From Frankiales bacterium (GTDB lineage Bacteria > Actinomycetota > Actinomycetes > Mycobacteriales > SCTD01), in NCBI GenBank assembly GCA_025464915.1, contig JAODNF010000375.1:1-19598 (forward strand): a stretch of DNA of 19,598 nucleotides, in the 5' to 3' direction. This document shows positions 6,638 through 13,753 of the stretch, piece after piece (position 1 is the first letter of the stretch; the number at the start of each line of letters is the position of its first letter). The translations under genes and the position numbers were made by a program. Below the pieces are notes generated by a model. That model saw only the letters and a list, made by a program, of their open reading frames with translations. It did not search any database and was not told where the DNA came from.

Positions 6638-7537
6638 GTGACCTCCCTGACCGTGCGCGGCCGGCTCTCGGCCGACGAGGTCGCGGCGGTCAAGGAGCTC
6701 GTCCACGAGGTGAAGCACGAGGACGGCGTGCCACCGCTGTCCGACCACGTCCTGCTCCACCTCCCGCGCGGCGGGGACCACGACGTTCGACACGTGCTGG
6801 CCCTCGACGGCGACCAGCTGGTCGGCTACGCCCACCTCGACGTGACCGACCCCGTGGCCGGCTCGTCCGCCGAGGTCGCGGTTCGCCCCTCCTCCCGGCG
6901 CCAGGGCGTCGGCCGGGCCCTGGTCTCGTCGCTGCTCGAGCTGTCGCCGGACGGCCGCCTGCGGCTCTGGGCGCGCTCGGAGAACCCGGGCGCCGCCCGG
7001 CTCGCGCAGTCGCTCGGGTTCAGCCGGACCCGCGTGCTGCGCCAGATGCGGCGGCCGCTGACGGGCGTTCCCGCCTTCGAGCTCCCCGCAGGCGTCTCGG
7101 TACGGCCGTTCGCGGTCGGGTCCGACGAGGCGGCCTGGACGGCCCTCAACAACGAGGCCTTCACCGGGCACCCCGACCAGGGCGACTGGTCGGTCGAGGA
7201 GATCGGGCTGCGCGAGGGCGAGCCGTGGTTCGACCCGGCCGGGTTCTTCCTGGCGGCCCGGGGTGACCGGCTGGTCGGCTTCCACTGGACCAAGGTGCAC
7301 GGCGCCGACGGCCACGACCACGACGCGGTCGGCGAGGTCTACGTCGTGGGCGTCGCGGACTCCGAGCGCGGTACCGGCCTGGGCAAGGCGCTGACCCTGC
7401 TCGGCCTGCACCACCTCGCGGGGCTGGGCCTGGACGAGGTGCTGCTCTACGTCGACGAGGCCAACACCGCCGCCATCGGGCTCTACGAGCGGCTCGGCTT
7501 CACGACCAGGTCCAAGGACATCAGCTGGTCCCGCTGA
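6638..7537 (+). CDS. mshD: Mycothiol synthase (acetyl-CoA:Cys-GlcN-Ins acetyltransferase)
   Basis: MshD catalyses the last step of mycothiol synthesis, acetylating the cysteinyl amine of Cys-GlcN-Ins. The 299-residue product is a tandem GNAT protein. The N-terminal domain has VRPSSRRQGVGRALVSSL at about 84-100. The C-terminal active domain has GFHWTKVHG, VYVVGVADSERGTGLGKALT and YVDEANTAAIGLYERLGF, the acetyl-CoA-binding A/B motifs. Signature segments FTGHPDQGDW and EPWFDPAGFFLA match mycobacterial MshD. I chose the GTG at 6638 because it aligns with the known N-terminus (VTSLTVRGRLSADE); an upstream GTG at 6593 would add 15 unrelated residues. It lies close to glnR, as Rv0819 lies next to Rv0818. 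Confidence 0.95.
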   Translation: MTSLTVRGRLSADEVAAVKELVHEVKHEDGVPPLSDHVLLHLPRGGDHDVRHVLALDGDQLVGYAHLDVTDPVAGSSAEVAVRPSSRRQGVGRALVSSLLELSPDGRLRLWARSENPGAARLAQSLGFSRTRVLRQMRRPLTGVPAFELPAGVSVRPFAVGSDEAAWTALNNEAFTGHPDQGDWSVEEIGLREGEPWFDPAGFFLAARGDRLVGFHWTKVHGADGHDHDAVGEVYVVGVADSERGTGLGKALTLLGLHHLAGLGLDEVLLYVDEANTAAIGLYERLGFTTRSKDISWSR

Positions 7538-7569
7538 CCTCGCGTCCCCTCTTCCTCGCGTCCCCTCTT
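7538..7569 (+). repeat. Tandem 16-nt direct repeat abutting repeat copy B
   Basis: Two perfect copies of CCTCGCGTCCCCTCTT (7538-7553 and 7554-7569) directly follow the mshD stop. A third, diverged unit (CCTTGCGTCCGCTC, 7570-7583) runs into the left arm of palindromic copy B, which suggests that the arm was duplicated. Confidence 0.8.
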
Positions 7570-7573
7570 CCTT

Positions 7574-7618
7574 GCGTCCGCTCATCCGGTGCTCAGCGAT
7601 GTCCACCCGGGCGGACGC
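7574..7618 (+). repeat. 45-nt palindromic dispersed repeat, copy B
   Basis: Arms GCGTCCGCTC and GGGCGGACGC bracket the core GCTCAGCGATGTCCACCC. It lies between the convergent ends of mshD and the MFS gene, 31 nt from copy C in the same orientation. Confidence 0.85.
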
Positions 7619-7646
7619 AACGCGGGGGTGCGACGAGCAGCGACCC

Positions 7647-9002
7647 CTAGCGTCCGCCCGGCCGTCGCTCAGCGATGTCCGCCCGAGCGGACGCAACACG
7701 GCGGGGTGGGGCCTGGTGACGGCGGGCGTAGACGAGGCCAGCCAGCGGCAGGGCGGTGACGACGGCGAAGACCAGGTGGAGCGCGATGCCGTAGCCGATG
7801 CCGTCGGCGAACGACAGCAGCAGGCCGAGGGCACCGCCGGCGGCCCAGCCGAGCTGCAGGAACGTCTCCGACTTCGCGAACGCCGAGCCCACCTGCGTCG
7901 CGTCGGCGTGCGTCTGCAGCGCCGCGTCGAGGGCGTACTTCCCGAGCGAGGCCCCGAGACCGACGGACCCGACGGCGATCGCGTAGAACAGCGTCCCGCC
8001 GAAGACGGCGGCGAGGGCGCAGGCCGCGAGCGGCGCGAGCAGCGCCATCGCCGTGATGCGGGCGACCCGCTCGGCGGAGAAGCGCGACGCGAGGGCCGTC
8101 CCGATGAGCCCGCCGACCACGCCGGCGCCCAGGATGACGCCGGCCTGCAGGACGGAGGCCTTGTGCGCCTTCAGCAGGATCGCGAGGCCCAGGGTGAGCA
8201 GGCCGACCGAGGCGCGCATGCTCACCGTGACGACCAGTGGCCGGCGGATGACGATCGGCGCGTCCGACATGTCGAACGTGGTCCGGACCTCCGGTCGCGG
8301 GGCGGGGGCGTCGTCGATGCGCGATGGCAGCCGCAGCGCCATGAAGCCCGCGGCGAGGAAGACCACGGCAGCGACCCGCAGGTCCACGGCGGCGCTGAAC
8401 GCGCTGGACAGCGCCGCTCCGAGCCCGGCGGCGAGACCGGAGCTGGCGAGGGACGCGACGTTCATCCGGGCGTTGGCGGCGACCAGTCCCAGCGCAGGAG
8501 GACGGACGCGTACGACGGCGGCAGCGCGGGCCACCGAGTAGGCCCGCTGCAGCACCAGGATGCCCATCGCCTGGGGGTAGAACCCCAGTGACGCAAGGGA
8601 TCCCGCGACGGTCCAGCACAGCAGGCCGCGGCCGGCGGCGGTGATGGCGATGACGTTGCGGCGGCCGTGCGGGAACCGGTCGAGCAGCGGCGCGGCCACC
8701 GGGATGAGCAGCGCGAAGGGCAGCAGCGTCAGCACCAGGTAGAGCGCGACCCGGCCGCGGGCCGCGCCGGCGTTGACGGAGAAGAACGTGTTGGTCGCCA
8801 GCGCGACCGCCACCATCGCGTCGCCAGCAGAGCTCAGCGCGTGCGTTGTCAGCAGGGCGGCCAGCCCGCTGCGTCCGGCGCCGTCCGCCTCGGCCGCGGA
8901 CCGCACCTTCACGGCGAAGCGCCGGCCGACCCGCAGCGCGGCCTTCCCGACGTCTTTGCCGAGTTCGCTTGCGACCTCGGCAGGCGAGTCGGCGTCGGTC
9001 AC
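7647..9002 (-). CDS. MFS transporter
   Basis: The 451-residue product has a hydrophilic N-terminal extension of about 45 residues, then about 12 hydrophobic helices. A cytosolic loop after helix 2-3 carries LLDRFPHGRRN, a degenerate MFS motif A, and a central loop lies at about 225-250. A second motif-A-like segment is ASRFSAERVAR. It is probably a secondary transporter of the efflux type; the substrate is unknown. The GTG at 9002 is used because the nearby ATG at 9010 is out of frame. The last 15 residues come from a palindromic repeat (copy C) and are not part of the conserved fold, so the ancestral stop was probably further upstream. The gene diverges from the MMPL operon by 88 nt and may share its regulation. 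Confidence 0.8.
   Translation of the reverse strand: MTDADSPAEVASELGKDVGKAALRVGRRFAVKVRSAAEADGAGRSGLAALLTTHALSSAGDAMVAVALATNTFFSVNAGAARGRVALYLVLTLLPFALLIPVAAPLLDRFPHGRRNVIAITAAGRGLLCWTVAGSLASLGFYPQAMGILVLQRAYSVARAAAVVRVRPPALGLVAANARMNVASLASSGLAAGLGAALSSAFSAAVDLRVAAVVFLAAGFMALRLPSRIDDAPAPRPEVRTTFDMSDAPIVIRRPLVVTVSMRASVGLLTLGLAILLKAHKASVLQAGVILGAGVVGGLIGTALASRFSAERVARITAMALLAPLAACALAAVFGGTLFYAIAVGSVGLGASLGKYALDAALQTHADATQVGSAFAKSETFLQLGWAAGGALGLLLSFADGIGYGIALHLVFAVVTALPLAGLVYARRHQAPPRRVASARADIAERRPGGR
7650..7694 (+). repeat. 45-nt palindromic dispersed repeat, copy C (inside the MFS gene end)
   Basis: Arms GCGTCCGCCC and GAGCGGACGC bracket the core GCTCAGCGATGTCCGCCC. The whole copy lies inside the 3' end of the MFS reading frame, whose TAG stop occupies the adjoining 7647-7649. 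It therefore encodes the MFS C-terminal tail SARADIAERRPGGR. Confidence 0.85.
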
Positions 9003-9026
9003 CTCACCATCTTGTCGCAGAACCTG

Positions 9027-9055
9027 TTGACGACGTTTGCTACCAGCGCTAACTT
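9027..9055 (+). promoter_or_regulatory. Promoter of the MMPL-tetR operon
   Basis: TTGACG (9027-9032) and TAACTT (9050-9055) are separated by 17 nt, a textbook sigma-70 type promoter and the clearest in the window. Transcription should start near 9062, about 29 nt before the MMPL ATG. Confidence 0.65.
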
Positions 9056-9059
9056 AGCG
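9047..9059. promoter_or_regulatory. Palindromic operator, probably for the TetR repressor
   Basis: CGCTAA-C-TTAGCG is a perfect 6-bp inverted repeat with a 1-nt spacer, and it covers the -10 element. A bound repressor would block RNA polymerase. The operon ends with a TetR gene, so autoregulation is the simplest reading. A second weaker inverted pair, GTTC/GAAC (9062-9073), lies just downstream. Confidence 0.55.
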
Positions 9060-9090
9060 ACGTTCAGTCGAACTTCTGGGGGTCCCGATC

Positions 9091-11298
9091 ATGCTCGCTC
9101 GCCTCGCGCCCGTCCTCATCGCCCGCCGCCGGCTCGTACTGGTGCTGGCCGTCGTCTTCCTCGCCCTCGCGGGCGGGCTCGGCGGCGGCGTCGCCAAGGA
9201 GCTGTCTGCCGGCGGCTTCACCGACCCGAAGCAGCAGAGCGAGGTCGCCGCCGCGGCGCTGCTGAAGGACTTCGACACCGGTTCCTCCAACTACCTGCTG
9301 CTCGTGTCGACGCCGTCCGGCGTCGACCGGGCGGCCGCCCCGGGCACCTCGCTGACCCGAGCGCTCGCCGCGGAGACCGGCGTCAAGAACGTCGTCTCCT
9401 ACTGGACCGCCGGCCACCCGACCACGATGCGGTCGAAGGACGGCACGAAGGCCATCGTGCTCGCGCACCTGGTCGGCTCCCAGGACGAGGCCGTGAAGAA
9501 GGCCAAGGCCCTCGCCGCGAAGTACGACGGCAGCTACCAGGGGCTGACGGTCGCCAGCGGTGGCGAGTTCAGCGTCTACGCGCAGGTCGGCACGACCATC
9601 GAGAAGGACCTGCTGCGCGCGGAGTCGCTCGCGATCCCCGTCACGGCGATCCTGCTGGTCCTCGTCTTCGGCTCGGCGATCGCCGCGTCGTTGCCGCTCC
9701 TCGTCGGCGTGCTGTCCATCTTCGGCACCTTCCTGTCGCTGCACCTGATGCACGGCTTCACGGACGTCAGCGTTTACTCCGTCAACCTGGCCACCTCTAT
9801 GGGCCTGGGTCTCGGCATCGACTACTCCCTGTTCATCGTCACCCGCTTCCGCGAAGAGCTCCAGGGCGGGCACGACGTGCCGTCCGCGGTGCGCGAGGCG
9901 ATGCGCACCGCCGGGCGGACGGTGCTGTTCTCCGCCATCACCGTCGGGCTCTCCCTCGCCGCCCTGCTCGTCTTCCCCCTGTTCTTCCTGAAGTCCTTCG
10001 CCTACGCGGGCATCAGCGCCGTGCTGTTCGCCCTGATCGGTGCGCTCATCGTCCTGCCCGCGGCGCTCGCAGCCCTCGGCCACCGGGTCAACTCCCTCGA
10101 CCTGCGACGGCCGCTGCGCCGCGCCCTGCGGATGCAGCCGCCGCGCGTGAAGTCGCTCGACGAGGGCGCCTGGCACCGCATCGCGGTCACCGTCATGAAG
10201 CGGCCCGTCGGCGTGGGCACCGCCGTCGTCGTACTGCTCCTGGTCGTCGGTGCGCCCTTCCGCAACGTCGTCTTCTCGCTGCCCGACGACCGGGTGCTGC
10301 CCACCTCGGCCGGTGCGCAGCAGGTCTCGCAGGTGCTGCGCGAGCAGTTCCCCGGCAAGGAGTCCTTCGCCCTGCCCGTCGTGGTGGCCGGGCCCTCGCC
10401 GGCGTCCTACGCCGCCGCGCTGTCGAAGGTCCACGGCGTCGAGCGGGTCGACGCCGCCAGCGGCCGCTACATGAACGGAGTCCGCGTGGCTCCCGGCGTT
10501 GCGGGCTACGTGAGCGCCACCGCCTCGCGGTTGTCCGTCGTCCCCGCCGTGGAGCCGTTCAGCGCCGACGGCGCGAAGCTGGTGCGCGCCCTGCGCGCCG
10601 TCCCTGCCCCGGGACCGGTGCTGGTGGGCGGCGCCGCCGCGCAGCTCAACGACACCGAGTCGTCCCTGAGGCACAAGCTGCCGCTGGCCCTCGGGCTGCT
10701 GCTGTCGGCGACCTTCATCTTGCTGTTCCTGTTCACCGGGTCCGTCGTCATCCCCGCCAAGGCGCTGGTCCTCAACTTCCTGTCGCTGTCCGCGACATTC
10801 GGGATGATGGTGTGGGTGTTCCAGGAAGGGCACCTGACCGGGCTGATCGGCGACCCGATCGTCACCGGTGCCCTCGACACCACGACGCCGATCCTCATGT
10901 TCTGCGTGCTGTTCGGGCTGTCGATGGACTACGAGGTCTTCCTGCTGTCCCGCATCAAGGAGGAGTACGACCTCACCGGCGACAACACGCACGCGGTGGC
11001 TGTCGGTCTCGAGCGGACCGGCGCCCTCGTCACCGCTGCTGCCGGCCTGCTGGCCCTGGTGTTCCTGTCCTTCGTGACCTCGGGCATCTCGTTCATCAAG
11101 CTGCTCGGCCTGGGTACGGGGCTCGCCGTCCTCGTCGACGCGACCCTCATCCGCGGGGCCCTGGTGCCGGCGTTCATGCGGCTGATGGGGTCCGCGAACT
11201 GGTGGGCTCCTGCACCGCTCAAGAGATTGCACGCGCGGTTCGGCCTCGCTGAGGCACACTCCTCGGAGCCCCCCGTGAAGGAACCCGCGCTTGTCTGA
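9091..11298 (+). CDS. MMPL-family RND transporter
   Basis: The 735-residue product has two MMPL halves, each with one helix, a large extracytoplasmic domain and five helices. The first helix is at about 12-32. The proton-relay type motifs are in TM4 of each half: GLGLGIDYSLFIVTRFREEL (about residues 242-261) and LFGLSMDYEVFLLSRIKEEY (about 608-627). Family members export lipids, siderophores or drugs by proton motive force; the substrate here is unknown. Length fits the compact actinomycete MMPL class rather than the larger MmpL3 type. The start ATG has GGGGG 8 nt upstream. The stop overlaps the TetR start by 8 nt, so the repressor is co-expressed with the pump. Confidence 0.92.
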   Translation: MLARLAPVLIARRRLVLVLAVVFLALAGGLGGGVAKELSAGGFTDPKQQSEVAAAALLKDFDTGSSNYLLLVSTPSGVDRAAAPGTSLTRALAAETGVKNVVSYWTAGHPTTMRSKDGTKAIVLAHLVGSQDEAVKKAKALAAKYDGSYQGLTVASGGEFSVYAQVGTTIEKDLLRAESLAIPVTAILLVLVFGSAIAASLPLLVGVLSIFGTFLSLHLMHGFTDVSVYSVNLATSMGLGLGIDYSLFIVTRFREELQGGHDVPSAVREAMRTAGRTVLFSAITVGLSLAALLVFPLFFLKSFAYAGISAVLFALIGALIVLPAALAALGHRVNSLDLRRPLRRALRMQPPRVKSLDEGAWHRIAVTVMKRPVGVGTAVVVLLLVVGAPFRNVVFSLPDDRVLPTSAGAQQVSQVLREQFPGKESFALPVVVAGPSPASYAAALSKVHGVERVDAASGRYMNGVRVAPGVAGYVSATASRLSVVPAVEPFSADGAKLVRALRAVPAPGPVLVGGAAAQLNDTESSLRHKLPLALGLLLSATFILLFLFTGSVVIPAKALVLNFLSLSATFGMMVWVFQEGHLTGLIGDPIVTGALDTTTPILMFCVLFGLSMDYEVFLLSRIKEEYDLTGDNTHAVAVGLERTGALVTAAAGLLALVFLSFVTSGISFIKLLGLGTGLAVLVDATLIRGALVPAFMRLMGSANWWAPAPLKRLHARFGLAEAHSSEPPVKEPALV

Positions 11299-11962
11299 GC
11301 CCCGACGCTCCCGTGCCCCCCGTGGGCAGGGCGCTGCCCTGCGCGGCGAGGTGCTGACCGCTGCCATGGACATCCTGCGCGAGACCGGCTCCTCGGAGGC
11401 GATGTCCTTGCGTGCCGTCGCCCAGCGGGTCGGGGTGTCAGTGCCGTCGATCTACCTGCACTTCGCCGACAAGCAGGCGCTGCTCGACGCGGTCTGCGAG
11501 GAGGTCTTCGAGGCGCTGCACGTCGCGCTGAAGGAGGCCGACTCCGACGCCCCGAACCCGTGGGAAGCCCTGCGCGCGCAGGGGATCGCTTACGTGCGGT
11601 TCGCGATCGCCAACCCGGAGCACTACCGGATCGTGATGATGGGCGCGCCCTCGCAGCACGACCCCAAGGACGAGATCGCCTCGGGCGCCTTCGGGCACCT
11701 GCTCGAGTCGATCGTCGGGTGCATCGGGCTCGGCGTCCTCGAGGGCGACCCGTTCGCGCTCGGTCTGAAGCTGTGGGCCGCGGCGCACGGGCTGGCCTCG
11801 CTGCTCATCACCAAGCCCAACATGCCCTGGCCGCCGCTCGAGGAGCTCATCGACGGCACCATGTGCTACGCGGGGCTCGGGCTGGCCGCGGCCTCCCGGA
11901 TCGACCTCGACCCGGCGATGCGCGCCGAGGACCTCGTCAAGCGCCTCGACCGCCTCCGCTGA
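11291..11962 (+). CDS. TetR-family repressor with WHG-type C-terminal domain
   Basis: The 223-residue product has the TetR helix-turn-helix at about residues 14-65 (MSLRAVAQRVGVSVPSIYLH, then FADKQALLDAV). Its C-terminal ligand domain is of the TetR_C_33/WHG kind, with the pattern YVRFAIANPEHYRIVMMG. The start is TTG at 11291, supported by AAGGAA 7 nt upstream inside the end of the pump gene. As the last gene of the pump operon it most likely represses the promoter at 9027-9055 and releases it when a pump substrate binds. The ligand cannot be predicted from sequence. Confidence 0.9.
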   Translation: MSEPRRSRAPRGQGAALRGEVLTAAMDILRETGSSEAMSLRAVAQRVGVSVPSIYLHFADKQALLDAVCEEVFEALHVALKEADSDAPNPWEALRAQGIAYVRFAIANPEHYRIVMMGAPSQHDPKDEIASGAFGHLLESIVGCIGLGVLEGDPFALGLKLWAAAHGLASLLITKPNMPWPPLEELIDGTMCYAGLGLAAASRIDLDPAMRAEDLVKRLDRLR

Positions 11963-11979
11963 CGCCGGCACCTCCCGTT

Positions 11980-12024
11980 GCGTCCGCTCGGATGGACATC
12001 AGCCAGCGTCGGGCGGGCGGACGT
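11980..12024 (-). repeat. 45-nt palindromic dispersed repeat, copy D (inverted)
   Basis: This is the only copy in the opposite orientation. Read on the minus strand it has ACGTCCGCCC, the core GCTGATGTCCATCC and GAGCGGACGC. It lies between convergent tetR and the DUF559-type gene and overlaps the latter's stop codon by one base. Confidence 0.85.
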
Positions 12025-12974
12025 CAGGCGGCGTCCCGTCGCCAACCGCGGTCGATGAGCACCTGCTCGAGGGCATCGAGGACGCGCTCCTGGTCCAGCG
12101 CCCAGGCGGCGAGCTTCAGCCTCATGACGTACCGCTCTTCGCCGATGATCCTCAGATCACGCTCGAAGTCCTTCAGCGCCTGGTCAGCAGCGTCGTGACC
12201 CGCCCCGTCGATCTCCAGGACGAGCCTGAACTCAGGCCACTCGATGTCGAGGTACTCCGTGCCGTCGGGCCGCTTCCGGACCGACTGACGAGAGGGCTCC
12301 GGCAGGCCACGCCGACGCATCCCCGCACCGACATCGATCTCACCGAGCGACTGGGCACCCGCTGCCAGGTCCGCGACGACGGACGCGATCAGCCGCCGGC
12401 GGACGTGCCGCTTGACGGCCGCGGCGGCTTCCACGACCTGCGCGATCGGGGTCACCCGCTGCTGCACCGTCATCACGATGAAGAGCTTCGCCTGTCTGTC
12501 GCTCTTGGCCCGCAGCGCCGCGTGCACTGCCGCGACGGCGGGTCGGATGCGTGGGATGCCGACCACGATGACGTCCTCGGCGCGGTACCGCCGGGTCTCT
12601 CGTACTGTCACGCCTGGCGGTTTGCCGGGCGTCGAGCCCTTGGGCGTCGCGACGACGATGTCCGTGTCCGAGAGACCCTTGACGCCGGCAGCCTGCAGCG
12701 CGCAGACCTCGTCGAGCGCGGCGCGGAGGCCCACTTCCAGCACTGCCACCCAGCACAACGCCTGATGGTCAAGCGGTCCGTTGTGGACAGCGAGTGACTG
12801 TCGTCCACAGCTCTGCCAGCGTCGCTGTCGGAGCTCGTTCTTCGTGTACCAGCGCGGAACACCCGCCGCGCACAGCTGGCGTCGGGTGACGATGAGCGAC
12901 TGCGGCTCGGCGATCTCGCTGACGAGCGCCGGGATGTCGACAGCGACGTCCTCTGCGGGTGCGGGCTTGACCAT
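12024..12974 (-). CDS. DUF559/Vsr-like nuclease-fold protein with AbiEi-like N-terminal region
   Basis: The 316-residue product starts with a helix-turn-helix-like segment (VTRRQLCAAGVPRWYTKNEL), as in AbiEi-type antitoxin and related proteins. A middle linker region follows. The C-terminal domain has the PD-(D/E)XK pattern of DUF559/Vsr-like proteins: YLDIEWPEFRLVLEIDGAGH, then a basic, helical end. The conserved Asp/Glu of LDIEWP and LVLEIDG are candidate metal ligands. Such stand-alone proteins are abundant in actinomycetes and their function is unknown. No AbiEii nucleotidyltransferase partner lies nearby, so a toxin-antitoxin role is not supported. I prefer the ATG at 12974, with CAGG 8 nt upstream, over a TTG at 13052 that would overlap the divergent promoter region. 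Confidence 0.7.
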   Translation of the reverse strand: MVKPAPAEDVAVDIPALVSEIAEPQSLIVTRRQLCAAGVPRWYTKNELRQRRWQSCGRQSLAVHNGPLDHQALCWVAVLEVGLRAALDEVCALQAAGVKGLSDTDIVVATPKGSTPGKPPGVTVRETRRYRAEDVIVVGIPRIRPAVAAVHAALRAKSDRQAKLFIVMTVQQRVTPIAQVVEAAAAVKRHVRRRLIASVVADLAAGAQSLGEIDVGAGMRRRGLPEPSRQSVRKRPDGTEYLDIEWPEFRLVLEIDGAGHDAADQALKDFERDLRIIGEERYVMRLKLAAWALDQERVLDALEQVLIDRGWRRDAA

Positions 12975-13088
12975 GTCGTGAGCCTGGCCGCGCCGGGTTG
13001 CCGGTGGGACTCGAAGCGAACAGTTGTGGACGAGCGTGAGGACGGTGGACAACGGGTACGGCGAGGGCAGACCCCTCTGGAGGACCTC

Positions 13089-13592
13089 ATGAGCCCGACC
13101 CGTCGTCTCGCCCGAACGATGCTCGCCGGCGTCTTCGTCTCAGGGGGCATCAACGCGCTCCGGCAGCCGGGCCCGCACGTCGAGCACCTCACGCAGTCAG
13201 GGCTGCCCGACAAGCTGCCTCCCCAGGTGCCTGCGGCACTGCGGACGCCGGAGAACCTCGTGCGCGTCAACGCGGCCGCCGACATCCTCGGGGGCCTGGC
13301 GCTCGTGCGCGGGACGACGCCTCGGCTGGCCTCGTTCGGGCTGATGGCGTCGCTGGCTCCGACGACCCTCGTCGCCCACCCGTTCTGGAAGGAGAAGGAC
13401 AAGAACGCCAAGGCCGAGCAGCGGCTGCACTTCCTGCAGAACCTCGCGGTCATCGGTGGCCTGCTGCTGTCGGTGGCCGACACCGGCGGCCGCGAGTCGA
13501 TCCCCCACGCGGTCGGCCGGCTGTCCCGGAGCGCGAAGAAGCAGGCCCGCCACGAGGCGAAGCGCGCCAAGAAGGCCCTCCCCGTCGGCTGA
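13089..13592 (+). CDS. DoxX-like membrane protein
   Basis: The 167-residue product has the DoxX pattern. Its N-terminal helix (RRLARTMLAGVFVSGGINAL) precedes a polar loop. Helices follow at NAAADILGGLALV, LASFGLMASLAPTTLVAHPFW and LHFLQNLAVIGGLLLSVADT. The tail is very basic and cytosolic (RSAKKQARHEAKRAKKA). DoxX-family proteins in actinomycetes are linked to thiol redox homeostasis (the mycobacterial membrane-associated oxidoreductase complex), but no partner is present here. The ATG at 13089 has GGAGG 5 nt upstream; longer upstream reading lacks a site. The final stop base overlaps repeat copy E. Confidence 0.82.
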   Translation: MSPTRRLARTMLAGVFVSGGINALRQPGPHVEHLTQSGLPDKLPPQVPAALRTPENLVRVNAAADILGGLALVRGTTPRLASFGLMASLAPTTLVAHPFWKEKDKNAKAEQRLHFLQNLAVIGGLLLSVADTGGRESIPHAVGRLSRSAKKQARHEAKRAKKALPVG

Positions 13593-13636
13593 CGTCCGCC
13601 CAACTGGCGCTCGGCGATGTCCACCCGAGCGGACGC
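13592..13636 (+). repeat. 45-nt palindromic dispersed repeat, copy E
   Basis: Arms ACGTCCGCCC and GAGCGGACGC bracket the core GCTCGGCGATGTCCACCC. Its first base is the last base of the DoxX-like gene's TGA. It is 22 nt from copy F, in the same orientation. Confidence 0.88.
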
Positions 13637-13658
13637 AACGGAACCCGACAACTGGCTA

Positions 13659-13703
13659 GCGTCCGCTCGCCTCGCGCTCGGCGATGTCCACCCGAGCGGA
13701 CGC
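13659..13703 (+). repeat. 45-nt palindromic dispersed repeat, copy F
   Basis: Arms GCGTCCGCTC and GAGCGGACGC are a perfect 10-bp inverted repeat, the best-matched pair of the set. The core GCTCGGCGATGTCCACCC is identical to that of copy E. It lies between the convergent DoxX-like and lipoprotein genes. Confidence 0.9.
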
Positions 13704-13753
13704 AAGGGACCGACCACCGCACTCGGGCCGAGCATCGCGAGGCTCGACGGGCG

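Noticed and set aside
7574..7694. Copies B and C as an intrinsic bidirectional terminator
   Set aside because: The stems are GC-rich and well placed, but no T-tract follows on either strand, and copy C is inside a reading frame. I therefore list them as repeats and leave termination as a question.
8667..11252. Long open frames overlapping the MMPL gene on both strands (over 750 codons each)
   Set aside because: Both are Arg/Pro/Gly- or Asp/Gln-rich shadows. The MMPL frame has transmembrane segments, both DY motifs and a good ribosome-binding site.
12782..12809. Inverted repeat TGTGGAC/GTCCACA inside the DUF559-type gene, with an inner GACAG/CTGTC pair
   Set aside because: It lies in coding sequence that reads normally (region CGRQSLAVHNG) and has no second copy. 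A chance hairpin is more likely than a regulatory site.
12024..13052. AbiE-type toxin-antitoxin system
   Set aside because: Only an AbiEi-like N-terminal resemblance is present. The C-terminus is nuclease-like, and no AbiEii nucleotidyltransferase gene adjoins.
12978..13088. Upstream extension of the DoxX-like frame to a start at 12978
   Set aside because: The added 37 residues are polar and unlike the family, while the ATG at 13089 has GGAGG at proper spacing.
7574..13703. The 45-nt palindromes as a CRISPR array
   Set aside because: Copies are dispersed over kilobases with genes between them. The two close pairs have spacers of 31 and 22 nt, only two units each, and no cas genes are present.
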